Part shown: positions 1 to 11,029 of the stretch, in pieces
Position numbering within the stretch: position 1 is the stretch's first letter
Layout: the number at the start of each line of letters is the position of its first letter
NCBI GenBank assembly: GCA_018343915.1
Contig: JABRWF010000002.1
Coordinates: 4,092,001 to 4,156,000 of the forward strand
Length of the DNA stretch: 64,000 nt
Direction of reading: 5' to 3'
Source of the DNA: Agroathelia rolfsii
Taxonomy: Eukaryota; Basidiomycota; Agaricomycetes; Amylocorticiales; Amylocorticiaceae
Position numbers and translations under genes: made by a program
The notes under the pieces: model-generated
Told to the model about the DNA's origin: nothing
Databases searched by the model: none
What the model saw: only the letters and a program-made list of their open reading frames with translations

Positions 1-31
1 ACATTTGAAAAAAGGTATGCTTTCATTTCAG

Positions 32-489
32 AAAACTTGGATTTACGCCTGCAACTCACGAACGTACCCCTACAAGATTGTCCTCAGAACACAGGGCCTA
101 TACGATCTGGCGCCAATGCAGCAGGGCCCGGTAGACGACAATGGGCGGATGAGCCTGATAATACCAAAGGTGATACTGTTGCCAGATGGCGAGATGATGG
201 ACGAGACAGGCCCCGCGATGACCGATCAGAAGAGCATAGGATCAACAAGAGTGGTAGACGGGGTGGTCGGGATCGTTCGTGGGAGCGTGATCCAGATCGG
301 TCGTACCGACCAAGCAGAAGGCATTCGCATTCACCCTCGCACTCCCCGTCGCCAAGACGGGATGATAGAGGGGATTACTATGGCCGACGGCGCCAGCGAT
401 CTAGATCGAGATCAGTGTCGCCTGTGCAAGACAAGTATAGGGACAGAGCTCGGGATCGTGATAGGGAGAAGCGTCGTCGTTTGGATTAG
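32..489 (+). CDS. Last exon of an arginine/serine-rich (RS-like) protein, partial
   Basis: This is the 3' end of a gene that begins before the window. A splice acceptor (ttcag) ends at about 31, and the open frame runs to a TAG at 487-489. The visible 151 residues are almost entirely charged: DRxR, RDRxR and SRSRS runs, a SHSPSHSPSPRR stretch, and a C-terminal REKRRRLD that resembles a nuclear localisation signal. RS/RD-rich tails of this kind are usual in pre-mRNA splicing and RNA-binding proteins, where they mediate protein contacts and are targets of SR kinases. No RNA-recognition or catalytic domain lies inside the window, so the family cannot be named. The codon pattern is clearly coding; only the function is uncertain. 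Confidence 0.7.
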
Positions 490-1219
490 ACCGGTCGGGC
501 TAGCATAGTACCCTTGATTGCATCACTTCGTGTCTTTCAGTCTCGTCTTTACCTAACTTAACACATAGTCTACTACGCAAACGAGCTGCATGAATCCAAA
601 TGTAAGATCTGTGCTTTTCACTACAATTTCGCATTACATGCTTAATGGTGGAAAGTTACAGTCAATACTCATAAATAACCTAACCACAAGGTAAAACCGA
701 GCGCTGCCAATGCCACTGGTAATGCGATACAATGATGACGCATTGCAGTGACATAAGGAAAAGTCGAACAAGAAGGGTAGGGAACAGGTGAAATAGCTTC
801 GCATGATCATCGATCATATAAATGATGATCACAATCTTGATATAACTTGGCACTTCACTGATGTGTGCTAATAGTATTAGTATATATACATGTACAGCAA
901 CTATTGTACTAGTATATAATATCCTAGTCCTGCTTGATGACTTATATTGTGTTTCACAGCTGATAATCTCGTGTTGACAATAGCATGCCTTCCAAACCAT
1001 CTCTTGCTCTGCTGGTAGATCAATGTAACTCGGATGCAGAGTATTCAAGCTATTCAAGTCCCAGTTTACTACAAGGGGTTCGTTTTGTACCCGATTATGA
1101 TACCACTGGTGCTGGTGTCAGTGGCACAAGAAATAGTAACTGGCACCCCAATCCAGTCAATGAAGCTAATGAAGATCCGCCGCGGCTGGAGCCAACTCCT
1201 GGAATTTCTATCCTTCAGC
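490..1219. other. Intergenic, no gene recognised
   Basis: This AT-rich stretch follows the RS-rich gene. Short frames on both strands (for example 680-1057) have no family resemblance, and their composition looks random. The stretch ends at the 5-bp target duplication of the solo LTR. Confidence 0.5.
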
Positions 1220-1224
1220 GCAAC

Positions 1225-1464
1225 TGTAACGCTCCGTCACTTCGTGACCGCATGTCACCGCGCCGCCATCCCTCTGGCATCTTGTTGTTGGTACGAACGA
1301 TCCCGGAGGGGACAAATAAATGATATAATACTGTATAGTTCCTATCCGTACACATATAAATACGCATGTATCGTAGGAGGCGTAGTAGCTAGGCTTGAAC
1401 AGAATCTACCACCTACACCACTTCTTTCTCTCTCGTGTGTTATCTCTGTGACCTAATCGTCACA
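1225..1464 (+). mobile_element. Solo LTR (copy 1), 240 bp, with 5-bp target-site duplication
   Basis: A 240-bp unit starts with TGTAACGCTCCG and ends with CGTCACA. It is flanked on both sides by the same 5 bases, gcaac (1220-1224 and 1465-1469). TG...CA ends plus a 5-bp target duplication are the signature of an LTR retrotransposon insertion reduced to a single LTR. The same unit occurs at 34305-34544 with one mismatch, at position 1292 (t here, a there). A TATAAA box lies inside at about 1365-1370, consistent with an LTR promoter. No retrotransposon coding sequence is present. Orientation is assigned from the internal TATA box and is tentative; a Gypsy-type origin is an inference from the terminal sequence. 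Confidence 0.9.
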
Positions 1465-1567
1465 GCAACCTTTCGGAGTTTTTTGTCGTTGTTCTGCACA
1501 TTCTTCTTATTGCGATTCATGGCGTTTTGCTCGTAACATTTTTATGAAGCTTGAATCAAGGATTGTC

Positions 1568-3963
1568 ATGCCATTGACAGAAGGGTCGGGTCTTATTTCG
1601 ACTTTAATTCTTATAGTGTCCCAGATCTTTGTGATAGTATGAAGTATTTCTCTTCTGAAATCATGGCATCAAATCTAAGACAAACTTCTCAATAGTCTTT
1701 CACAGCTGTGCTACTTTTCCTCACACAACGCATCGCGAATCAAAGGCTTTTGACAAACGAGCAATCGCTCACAACAGGTCATGACACTGTAGCTGCTTGG
1801 ACTGGTCTAGGGGCTGCATTGATGACTTTGGTCCGGCAATACACCCTTCCCGCTGCGGTGACACCGATAGCCGCCATTGCTGCTTATCTTGGCGGGCTGG
1901 TCGTTCTGCATGCCACGACGCCATCGCTATTTAGTTTGCAACTATTCAACGAAACATCCAAGCTAATCATAGCCACTCAGAAATATTCCAATATTGATAT
2001 AGATATGACCAACATAACGTCGGCTACCTTAACTTTTGGGAATTCTAACGTTTACTAACTGGTCTACTTGATTTTAGGTCAATATCTGCGTTCGAGGCCG
2101 ACTCGGAGACGCCGGCACAGGCTTTGCCGCTTACTGTCCGATTGAGCCAGTCTATTACATTGGGACTGCGCGATAATATGCTCTACGACGTTGTCTATAA
2201 GAATAATAGCACAGGCACCGCCGTAGTTGAGGCAATATCTTTTACAACTTCATGTGGCACCTTACCTATCAACAACTTTTCCGCCAGCATTGCGACATTA
2301 CCTGTAATGGGAAATGCTAGTTATACAAAACTGACATGGCAAGCAGGGAATAACACCATTTGTGATTTTGATGTTCCATATCTTAACATGAATTTTGGTG
2401 AATTAGGCAACACTTTCTAATACTCAAAGCTTAAAGTCCTAATCAAGTTTGCTTGCTGATTCAAGGTGAGGCCGAAGCCTTTCCCATATGGCGACAGGAT
2501 CCCAATCTGGGTAACACTTGCGCAAATTGGTACGGAAAGGATGATAAATCGTACGGTAATACTGTGCGAACCAAAGTAGGTAGCATTCAAGTCAACATTT
2601 ACTTAGACATGCCTTCGAATTCTTTGAGTTGACGGGGTCATAGGGAATACTGTTTACTTCTGCACTCGTGTTCATGGACTCAAATGGTTCCAATGGATCA
2701 TTAATATCCATTACAAGCGGTACAAAAGAGAATGGCCAGTGCCTCATTCCACAGGCCAGAATTCGAATCTTACTGATTTGATCAACTTTAGTCTCCCAAA
2801 TTATGGGATGCGAACTATCTTACGAGAAACATGACGTGACGGTGAATGTTCAAACGAGAGAAATTGTATCTGCGGCCACGAGTCCCATGAAAAACGAATC
2901 ATTCTGGTCACCATGGAATGTCTCCTTTAGCGATCCCACTGTTGAAAATCCAAGTACTCTTCCTGAATCGGTAAGGCAGTGTCAATATAGCGATGGAATG
3001 TTATCTTCGTTGAATATCTACATCTGTACAGTGGCCGGCAATATTTGCGCCGGATCAGTCTAACTGGGTAGTAAATCAAGGTATAGAGCTTAGAACTTGG
3101 CCGTTTTCCGCTCAGGGTGGTCCTGCTACGAGTGACCGGCACCTTCTTCAACCTTATAATATCCCTATCCAAGAGAAGTATATTTTCCAACAATGTTTAT
3201 GTTGACATGATTTGTATTTTCTAAAGCATGGTGTTTATAGTTAAACAGTTTTATATTGAATCATCTTCCGAATTACAACAGCTCCTCATCCTCAGCCTAC
3301 GGAAATTCTTTGAAAGATCTAGAAAACAGTTTATCTATCATGACTGCCACCTACTATTGGACAGGTGAGACAATTCAATCCCTAAGTTCGAATTATGTTA
3401 TGAAATCATACAATTAACGGTTTAATCAGCATTACAGATGTTTCCTGAGATTTTTCCGGAAAGCTTGGTTGTGGGAGGAAATACTACTACAATTGAACTT
3501 GGATTGAAATATCGATTAAAGGTGAGGGTGTACCAATTACTTATATCCTATTCATGGTACTTATGCAGAAAGAATAGCTAAACCTTGCACCCGTATGTAT
3601 CTAAATGTAAGCAATCACCCTTAGTTTACTAACTCATATATTCTTTAGGTTGTGACTGGCCTTGCAACTTCGATCACTCTCACAGCACTCGCACTATTCT
3701 TAACAAAAGGAGCTGGGAGTGTTACTCATAAGCCAATCACTAGCCTTGGTGTCTTACAAACAATATGGTTGCTTAATCGATATCCTGATGTATGCCAGAC
3801 TGTGGCGAATGTCGAAGTCCCTACCGTAGACAATTTGCGTGCGGCGGGCATGGTGTCTATACAGCTGGATTCTTTACGTCCGGTTGCTGATAAAATAAAT
3901 TCAAATGCAGATGAACCGGATGATGATGACACCATAGAGATGGCTAGTTTGACATATAATTGA
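1568..3963 (+). CDS. Multi-exon predicted membrane protein of unknown function
   Basis: Exons join in frame on GT/AG borders. Exon 1 runs 1568-1636 (ATG at 1568, or an in-frame ATG at 1544). Exon 2 is 1696-2018. Exon 3 starts at 2078 and continues to about 2390, then from about 2466 (GEAEAFPIWRQD), with further exons near 2760-3060, 3280-3350 and 3435-3520. The last exon, 3652-3963, ends in TGA. The N terminus has a hydrophobic signal or anchor (LISTLILIVSQIFVI) and a second hydrophobic segment (AAVTPIAAIAAYLGGLVVL). The centre is rich in N-glycosylation sequons such as NNST and NNFS. A C-terminal hydrophobic helix (LATSITLTALALFL) precedes an acidic cytoplasmic-looking tail (ADEPDDDDTIEMASL). 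I recognise no catalytic domain. The shape suggests a surface-exposed protein held by terminal helices. The solo LTR ends about 100 bp upstream of its start. Internal exon borders after 2420 are approximate. Confidence 0.7.
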
Positions 3964-4149
3964 ATATTTGATAGATGTAGATGGGAGGATTGCTTTATAT
4001 TTGTACCTATGGTCTATACAATGGTTATGAAGGCTCCAGTTCAGGAACTAAAGGATACTATTCCCTTTTTTCTCCCAAGCAATCCTTTGCATCGAGTCAC
4101 CAAAGTGCGTAACAGATCGTTCACGACTCAGGAAGTATAAACCTCGTAT

Positions 4150-4742
4150 TTAGCTGTGCAGAGCACCTGCAGATGTCCGGTCAGTGTGTCGTCCCGGATT
4201 TGGATAAAGATTTTCACAAACCTCTCCAGGGTAGATGTTGGTGCATCCTGAGTTTACATTCGGGTTGTTCGCCAGGAGCACATCCACCGTCGTTCCAGCG
4301 TTCGTAGCAATCTCGTAGCAGGTCTCGCCAGAGACCATTACATGTGTGGTGCTGCAATCTTGACCAGCGATACCCAAGCAAAGCGGCTGGCGAAGCAAAT
4401 CCCATGTTAAAAAATGAAATGTTGATCCGAAATTTCAAGGTCATAAAACTAACCATCCCGAGCGCAAGATTATCACAGGCAGCGTCAATAGTGCCGTTGT
4501 TGACTGTAGCGAGCTGGTAGCTAGTATAAGAAAGCCCTTAGTAGGTCTATTATGTTCACACAAGTCATGCCATCTGCGACTCACGTCGACACATTGTATC
4601 TCGCAGAGATCAAGTCGCAGGTATCGCCCAAATGGACGGTGTAGGGACGATCACAACCCGCGGGAAGATCACGTGGGCTGGGCATGGCCAACGCGCCAAT
4701 GGCGAAGATGGCGGAAGCGGCAACAACGATGCGAGAGAACAT
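4150..4742 (-). CDS. Secreted protein with two LysM domains
   Basis: Three exons (4742-4585, 4520-4454, 4386-4150) join to 153 residues. A cleavable signal peptide (MFSRIVVAASAIFAIGALA) leads to a first LysM-like domain with the YTVHLGDTCDLISARYNVST core. A second, typical LysM motif has VSGETCYEIATNAGTTVD followed by LLANNPNVNSGCTNIYPGE. LysM domains bind N-acetylglucosamine polymers. Small secreted LysM-only proteins of fungi either protect hyphae from chitinases or sequester chitin fragments from host receptors, so an effector role is possible but inferred. Paired cysteines (CDRPYT, CDLIS, CDNL, CLG, CS, CYE, CTN, CEN) suggest disulfides. A TATA-like box lies about 100 bp upstream of the ATG. 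All splice borders are canonical and there is no frame damage. Confidence 0.88.
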
Positions 4743-4844
4743 GTTGAGAGTGAAAATGAAGAGCTGATGAGAGCTGAAGATTATGAGTGCTGAGAGAGAT
4801 AGGAGGAGGTAGATGTCTGGCCAAAGACGATGGAGGACGCCAGG

Positions 4845-4851
4845 CTTTATA
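4845..4851 (-). promoter_or_regulatory. TATA-like box upstream of the LysM gene
   Basis: TATAAAG on the minus strand lies 103 bp upstream of the LysM start codon at 4742. A TATA box fits a condition-dependent secreted-protein gene. Spacing to a transcription start is unknown. Confidence 0.45.
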
Positions 4852-6520
4852 GAAAAAAGGCGGGGGGCGGGCGGGCATACTTGACCGCCCTCCATCAGCG
4901 CCATCAGCGCACGCGCCCCCCGCCAAGCGCGCGAGTTACGGCAGCCGAGAGCACACAAGGGTGACTCAGCGCTCAGCCATTGTCAAAAAGCTAGTTTAGG
5001 AAAATTTGTATAGCCTCCTTTGATGTGCGCCAGTCGGGTTCCGTCCCTCGAGACCGAGTCATGCGAGGAAAATGCTCGGTGTTGCCGCATCAGGCCAGTC
5101 CGCCTTTGTTTTCTCAACGGCAGCAAGGCAGTCGCAACAAGCGAGCAAGCGGCGGCTCTAAGAGAGCAGAGAATCAAGGCAGAAAGATTCAATATATGCA
5201 CCCAGTCGAGTCGTGACTTTGATGACAGACAAATAGTCTACTAATGAAATACGCTTTCGAGCACGCACAAACAAACAAAATTATCAATGAATTCTGGAGA
5301 TGGTATCAAGTTTTGAAATATTTTCAGAGCCAAGTACAAGATCCGAACCTGGTAGTCCCCAAGCCTCTAGCCGCTGGCATCAGCTACGGATGGATATTTG
5401 ATTGCGTATGCCCGGTGTTACTACTATTGATGCAGTATTGATGTTTGGGCTTTTCAGTCGGAAACTATCAGAGCAAGTCCAGGCTTTTTGAATAGAAGAG
5501 AGTTCATCGTTCATCATCCGTCTAGTGTTACACCAATTGCTATATGAAGGCACGGCGGCTCGAGTCAGAATCAGAGTTGTGAGCATGTGTGCCGCATGTG
5601 GTCGTTGTCAGTTCAAGTTGCGAGATCAGTGAGAACAAGGTGTGCCTGTTGGCTTATGAAAGCAAGCAGAACCGCCTACGTAAGCAACTACATAAACATG
5701 TGTCTTATGTAAGACAATAGCATTCAATAGTATTCTCAACTCCCTTCAAGTCTGTGCGAATCTTCAGTGGAAACTCTACACAATTTGACGATATACACCG
5801 CTCCAGAAATGTACTCGTAGACAGGGGGAAAGCGTACGAAGAAATGATCTTTTTATTTCCATTTTCTATCAAAAAAGGCCATGTAATTACCAACATAATA
5901 CAGTAAGGTACTAAATACGTATAACTCGGATACTTGATCCAAACGAGCGTGTTGCATGCCAGTGTATGGTATGTCAATATGGGGTTATAGTAAATATATG
6001 TGTGTTTATCGTCCCTGTGACTTGAATGAATAGATGTCAAAATAAGCATTTACTGTTATACCAGTCCATTTTTTCGTTGTTGAGTGAGAAAATAGTTGAA
6101 TGCGTCGACGATGCGTGGACAGTGACAAAACAGAAGACAAAGACAAAGACAAAAAAAGCAGGCGACTTAACTTGAAAGCTGAAAACAAACGAAAAGTGAA
6201 CACATGGTCCGGGGGGGGGAGAGAGAGAGAGAGAGAGGATAAGGGGTAAGAGGTGGGTATACATGTCGTCTATCAGTTGCGGAATGTTGCATCGCAGCTC
6301 GTGAGAGTGAAAAAGACAAGAAGGATGAGAATAAAAAAGGGGCTCTAGTTTTAGTCATGCATTCCGTTGAGGCCATGGTCGCGATATATCGGATGAGGGA
6401 TGAGGATGAATCCATGGGAAAGCGAGAGAAAAGGGGCCATCCACGGAGAGCGACGGAGATGATTTTTTGGCTTTTTTTTTTTCAGCTGTCTTAAAACATT
6501 GATGTTTCACCGGCAGCAAG
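4852..6520. other. Intergenic, no gene recognised
   Basis: The stretch lies between the LysM gene promoter and the 3' end of the MFS transporter gene. Frames here (for example 5020-5244, 5705-6049, 6037-6264) are low-complexity or random and have no recognisable domain. A G-run plus GA microsatellite at 6211-6238 is the only structured sequence seen. Confidence 0.5.
6211..6238. repeat. Poly-G / (GA)n microsatellite
   Basis: Nine consecutive G bases are followed by about ten GA dinucleotides. It lies about 280 bp downstream of the MFS stop codon. It is a simple repeat, likely length-polymorphic. Confidence 0.95.
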
Positions 6521-8938
6521 TTATACCATGGCAGCAGCAGCAGCAGCGGTCGCAACCTCATTGCTACTGGTACTATCCGGCTTCCGCCTCGGCTGAAGCG
6601 GCACATCCGTACCGACACTCCTCGGGCCACCCATCCCAGCCCCATGCTGCATCGCATGGTTCTCGTCCTCGTCTCGCCGATGCTGTTCGCCGCGGAGTAA
6701 GAGTGCGAGCCAGCCAGTCGCGAAGGCAACGATGCCATGGAAGAACAACGCGCGGTGCATGTTTAGCGGTACGTGCGCTCGATCGGGTGCGCGCAGGGCG
6801 CCCTCGACGTGGATGAAGACGGTGCTGAATGCGTTGCCGCTGTTCATGATAAGAAAAGATAAGATGAAAAGAGGATAGCGGGAATAGTGTATTGGTTCGT
6901 CAGTAAACCAGCGCGCGATGATTATTCGGACAGTAAAAGAAATCGCACGCACACGAACCAGAGAATGGCAGAGCTTGCATCAGCATTGCGGGTGAGCTCA
7001 ACTCCCAACTCGAGACCGATGGGCAGCAGCGAAACACTGGAAATACCAATAATCGTCATGAGCAGATAAATCACCACATGATGACGCGGTCGGACTGTTC
7101 ACCCCCCAAAAAACACAGCGTTGTACAAACGACTGATCAGTATTTGATACTACGATAGAGAAAAAGAAAAAGAAACTGCACACCTGCCCAAGCAACACCC
7201 AACCAGGCTGTACCCAAAATAGGCGCCAGTACCTTGGCAGCGGTAGCCATGGAACGTGCTAGGATCCTATCAAACAGCGGCGCTGTAACGATGGCGGCGC
7301 CGATGCCAGTTAGGAGCAATGTGGCACCGAAAAGGCCGGCAGTCAACGAGGAGTATCCTTCGGGGATCTAGTTCGATGGATATTATCAGCAAAAATATTT
7401 CGGAATCGGTTTTTGTAATTTTTGCGGAGACTTGGAGGAGAGGAAATGACGCACAAAGTATTGTCCTGTGAGCATGGAGAACGTATTGGATCTATCATAA
7501 TGAGGAATAAGAGGAAAATGAGTATATACATATGCAATCACGGTTGAGCTGAACACTCACATTCCGACAAAGACACCGAAGAGGAGGAGGATGATCAAAA
7601 AGTCGAATCTCTCACGCATCCCGATGGGGCTCTGGTGCGCATCACGCGGCTCAACGAGTTTCATACCAAACAGGGCGCGTAAGAGGGACGTGAGCGAGCC
7701 TGATGGTTGTCCACCCGAGTATGCTGTTATTGCGAACCGAGATTGAGATTTGTTATGAGATACGGTGCTGAGAGACGCGAATGGACAAATGATGATGGTG
7801 GAGACATACTTGGTGGCGTTGGCGGTGCAGATTTGATGAGGAACAGACAGGGCGAGGCGGCCGTGAAGATGATGGCAAGAACCAGGATCTAAAATGAGGG
7901 GTATGGGGATGCTGAGAAATGTGGGACTCGAGGGTGAAATCGCTATTGCTTACTGATTTCCTGGAAGAGGTGACAGCTGGTGAGATGATTTGTCCCAGAG
8001 CACCTCCAACAGGGCTGCCTGTGTCGAGCTGAGAACAAGGTACATGGCTATAAGGAACTATGATAACTTACCTACTGCAATCAACATAGTGGCAGTCACG
8101 CGTCCTTCCAGGTCAAACCACGTTTCAGAGAACTTTGGCCCTACGACAAGGAAGATGGGCTCTGATACTGATGAAAAGAACTGTCTTCATGTGAGCAAGT
8201 GAGAAGGGCATCGGGGAAAGGATAAAAGGTATCACCTGGCCCAACATGAGCAATGCATACGCGCTATTTTTTGACAATGATGTTACAGTGCCAGCATAGC
8301 GAACCCAGGCTGAGATGATGAGGAAAAGGACACCAACATCAAACTATATAAATCAAATATCGCATTAGTCAAAAGGTCTTATTGCTGGACGGTGTCGCTC
8401 ACACATCGACGCATACCAAATCGTTGGCAGAGCCTGGGTACGGCTAATGAAACGGGCAAGAAGACAAGGGAGACGATATTGCTCAGCCAGTTGACTTGGT
8501 TGAGCGTAATGCCGAAGTCATCGACCACTGAAAGGATTACAGCATGAGACACTAGGTGATGAAGCTAGATCAAAAATATCGTACTTTCGTTGGAGATAGG
8601 CCCAAACCAGACACCAGCCATAGCCACCACAATATTGAGAACGACCTAATCGCGTATGCCAGCAGGCGAAGGGGCGCAATGAGAGAGGGGGGAATGGCTG
8701 AAAAATAAAAGCGAGATCGTACAATTCCTGCCAAGCCATAGAAACGAGCTGGATATAGGCGGTATTCGATATTGTCTTTGGAAGGAGCATTAAGAGCGCG
8801 GTTGCTGTTCATGCCAGGCTGCACTTGGACGATATCGTCGTCTTGGTGGATGTCGAAGCTGCTCTCACGGGAGTGCAGGGCGCTGAAATGGTCAGAGGAA
8901 GGGTAGGATAAGGGGCGGGCGCCGGCGTCCGTTGACAT
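6521..8938 (-). CDS. MFS transporter, FLVCR/DIRC2-like (SLC49 type)
   Basis: The start at 8938 gives MSTDAGARPLSYPSSDHF, and the gene runs through about a dozen exons to a stop at 6521-6523. The first exon ends with the signature EYRLYPARFYGLAGI, which leads into helix 1 (VLNIVVAMAGVWFGPISNE). VDDFGITLNQVNWLSNIVS follows, a pattern typical of fungal SLC49-like transporters in front of helix 2. Later exons supply LFLIISAWVRYAG, FSETWFDLEGRVTATML, GSPVGGALGQIISP, ILVLAIIFTAASPCLFLI, FLIILLLFGVFVGI, GLFGATLLLTGIGAAIVTAPLFDRIL and GNAFSTVFIHVE. This is consistent with 12 membrane segments. Animal relatives move heme or other small solutes; the substrate here is unknown. The cytoplasmic C-terminal tail is polar and ends in an alanine run. 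Individual exon limits are approximate, but no frame-breaking mutation was found in the exons examined. Confidence 0.8.
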
Positions 8939-11029
8939 TGCGAAAATGAAGCTGTCCGGGGAAGTGCAATATTACACGAGTCGAAGACGAATGGGCAGCA
9001 GCAGCTTAGGCTAGCGTCTACTTATTATAACCGAAGCCTTCTCCTCTTGGGTGCTATCCCCGCCCCAGTGCCACTGGGCGTATTATTAGACATTTACACA
9101 GGCCATCAAATCGGTCTGATCTAATCATCCTCCTTCGAGGTCAGCGCAGTAGAGCGCAGCTTGCCAGTCAGTTTGTAGAATAGGTGCCAGTGTGTTCATC
9201 GCTCGATTTTGCATCTCCAAAAGCCCATTTAGCAGCCGACTCGGCATGCGACTGCCAAGCCTTCTTGGACGCTTCTTCTTGTCTGCATCGCACCATACTC
9301 GATCACACACAACTACGATATAAGTTCACTATCAATCACGAATATTGCTTGTGTACCCAGTCAAATGCTCATAACGCGCTCGTACTCGAATGTAAAGTGT
9401 TCCTCATAATCACTTCTTCCACACTGATGGCCACACTATTATCATGTGCCACAAACTGCGCACAAACATACGTTTCCCTCTGGTGGGCAACGTTGTCATC
9501 ACTCCGCAGCGCTATCACTGATAGCTCTGTTCTTAAAGACGGTTATTCAAGTCCGTGTGAGAACAGCTGGGCTCTGCGCTGTTCTCATGACATGCACTTT
9601 GCATTCAGTAGAGAGAATACGTGACTGATAGTGATTATCAAAGCCATAAGCATCCACCAACGTGCTTTGCGATTCTCTTTCTGTCGGTCGGACATCATCA
9701 CGTGAGGCAAGATTGCGATACAATATGAATGTCCGGCTCGGACACGTGTTATGAACCCCGAGTTTCCACCAGTCCTCAAATACGGTGGTTCATATTCGGA
9801 TAATCGGATGCTTGCTATTCGAGGAACATTTCAAGCACGGGTTTCTTTTAGATGCCACAAGTCCGGTCGCGTGTCAACCAAATGCTAATAGAAATAAAGA
9901 CATACATAGGTGCACAAAGAATAGATTTTTCCGCAAGAAGCTTTCATCCGTCATTCACGATCGATATATTGTCCTCTGGAGCTAAAGCATACAACAAACG
10001 TCAATGGTTGGTCATGAGCCCTTTACATTGGGTGATTTTACTCTATCAGTCAGAATATACAATTAGGTATGCCAAAAGCATATAGAGAGTAGCCCAAGCA
10101 AGGTGTCCAGCTATATTTAACCGGGGTTATTGTGGAAACAAGTGCGGGCGCCGCTGGTGCCGGCTCCTCCGCTATTACAGTCCGAACTTATGGTCCGAGG
10201 GGGCTGTAGTCTAGTGAAGCAATCGTAAGTTTGCAAGACAACTATTCGGTCTAGCTGGTATAAATGGAGCTTTTGGTAATGCGTCAAGTAGCGTTTGTCA
10301 TGACTCCGCTCATCGGAAAATAAAGTGAGCAGAGAAAAGGCCAAATTAAAAATCAACCAATTTCCAAAAGAGGCTTTTCATTTGGGGATTCAGTATAGAT
10401 AAGAATCTTGTGCAAGAGCACAAAAGTCAATGCAGTGATTATCGTCGGTATAGCAGTGGGGCTGTCAAGTTGAAGATTGTATTAAGCATTCAGCATGATG
10501 CTGAAAGCAAAAGATTGTTTGAGTCTGCTCTTATCCTAAATTTCGCCTCTGTACCTCCTAACAATATGTTAGCAGGTGCAAAGGGAGTGCAAAAAGACCC
10601 ATGGAACGTCGTAATTACAGCAAGACTCGGCGTGATGGGGAGAAACAAGAGAACAAACGGAAGCAAAGGTGCGCCGCGGGAATGCTAGAATGCTATACTG
10701 CCGAGTTCTGCATTGCGGCAGGGCTGAGTTCTGTAGTCACGGGATCTGCGGTGATACCTCAAAATACTTACGCCGAGATGAGCGATTTGTCTGTCGCATG
10801 CTAAGAAAAAGGATTTGGCAACATATTTCATAAGATTATTCCATAAGTAAATACATAGTATTATTACAAGATTCAAGTTTTAGTCGACGTGTGGCGCAGC
10901 CTTGCACATTATTAGTATCGCTTTGCAGTTGGAAGTGCCAGAACATGAAGAGGGATATGGAAAACAAAACATACAAAACGCAAAGGCATGGATCAAAAGG
11001 TGGTATAACATTACGAACAACTTAGCCTG
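8939..11029. other. 2.1-kb intergenic stretch, no gene recognised
   Basis: Frames on both strands (9125-9310 -, 9184-9624 +, 10410-10688 +) were read and show no known domain, signal peptide or sensible splice chain. The first part presumably holds the promoter of the MFS gene, and the last part the 3' flank of the kinase gene. Confidence 0.45.
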
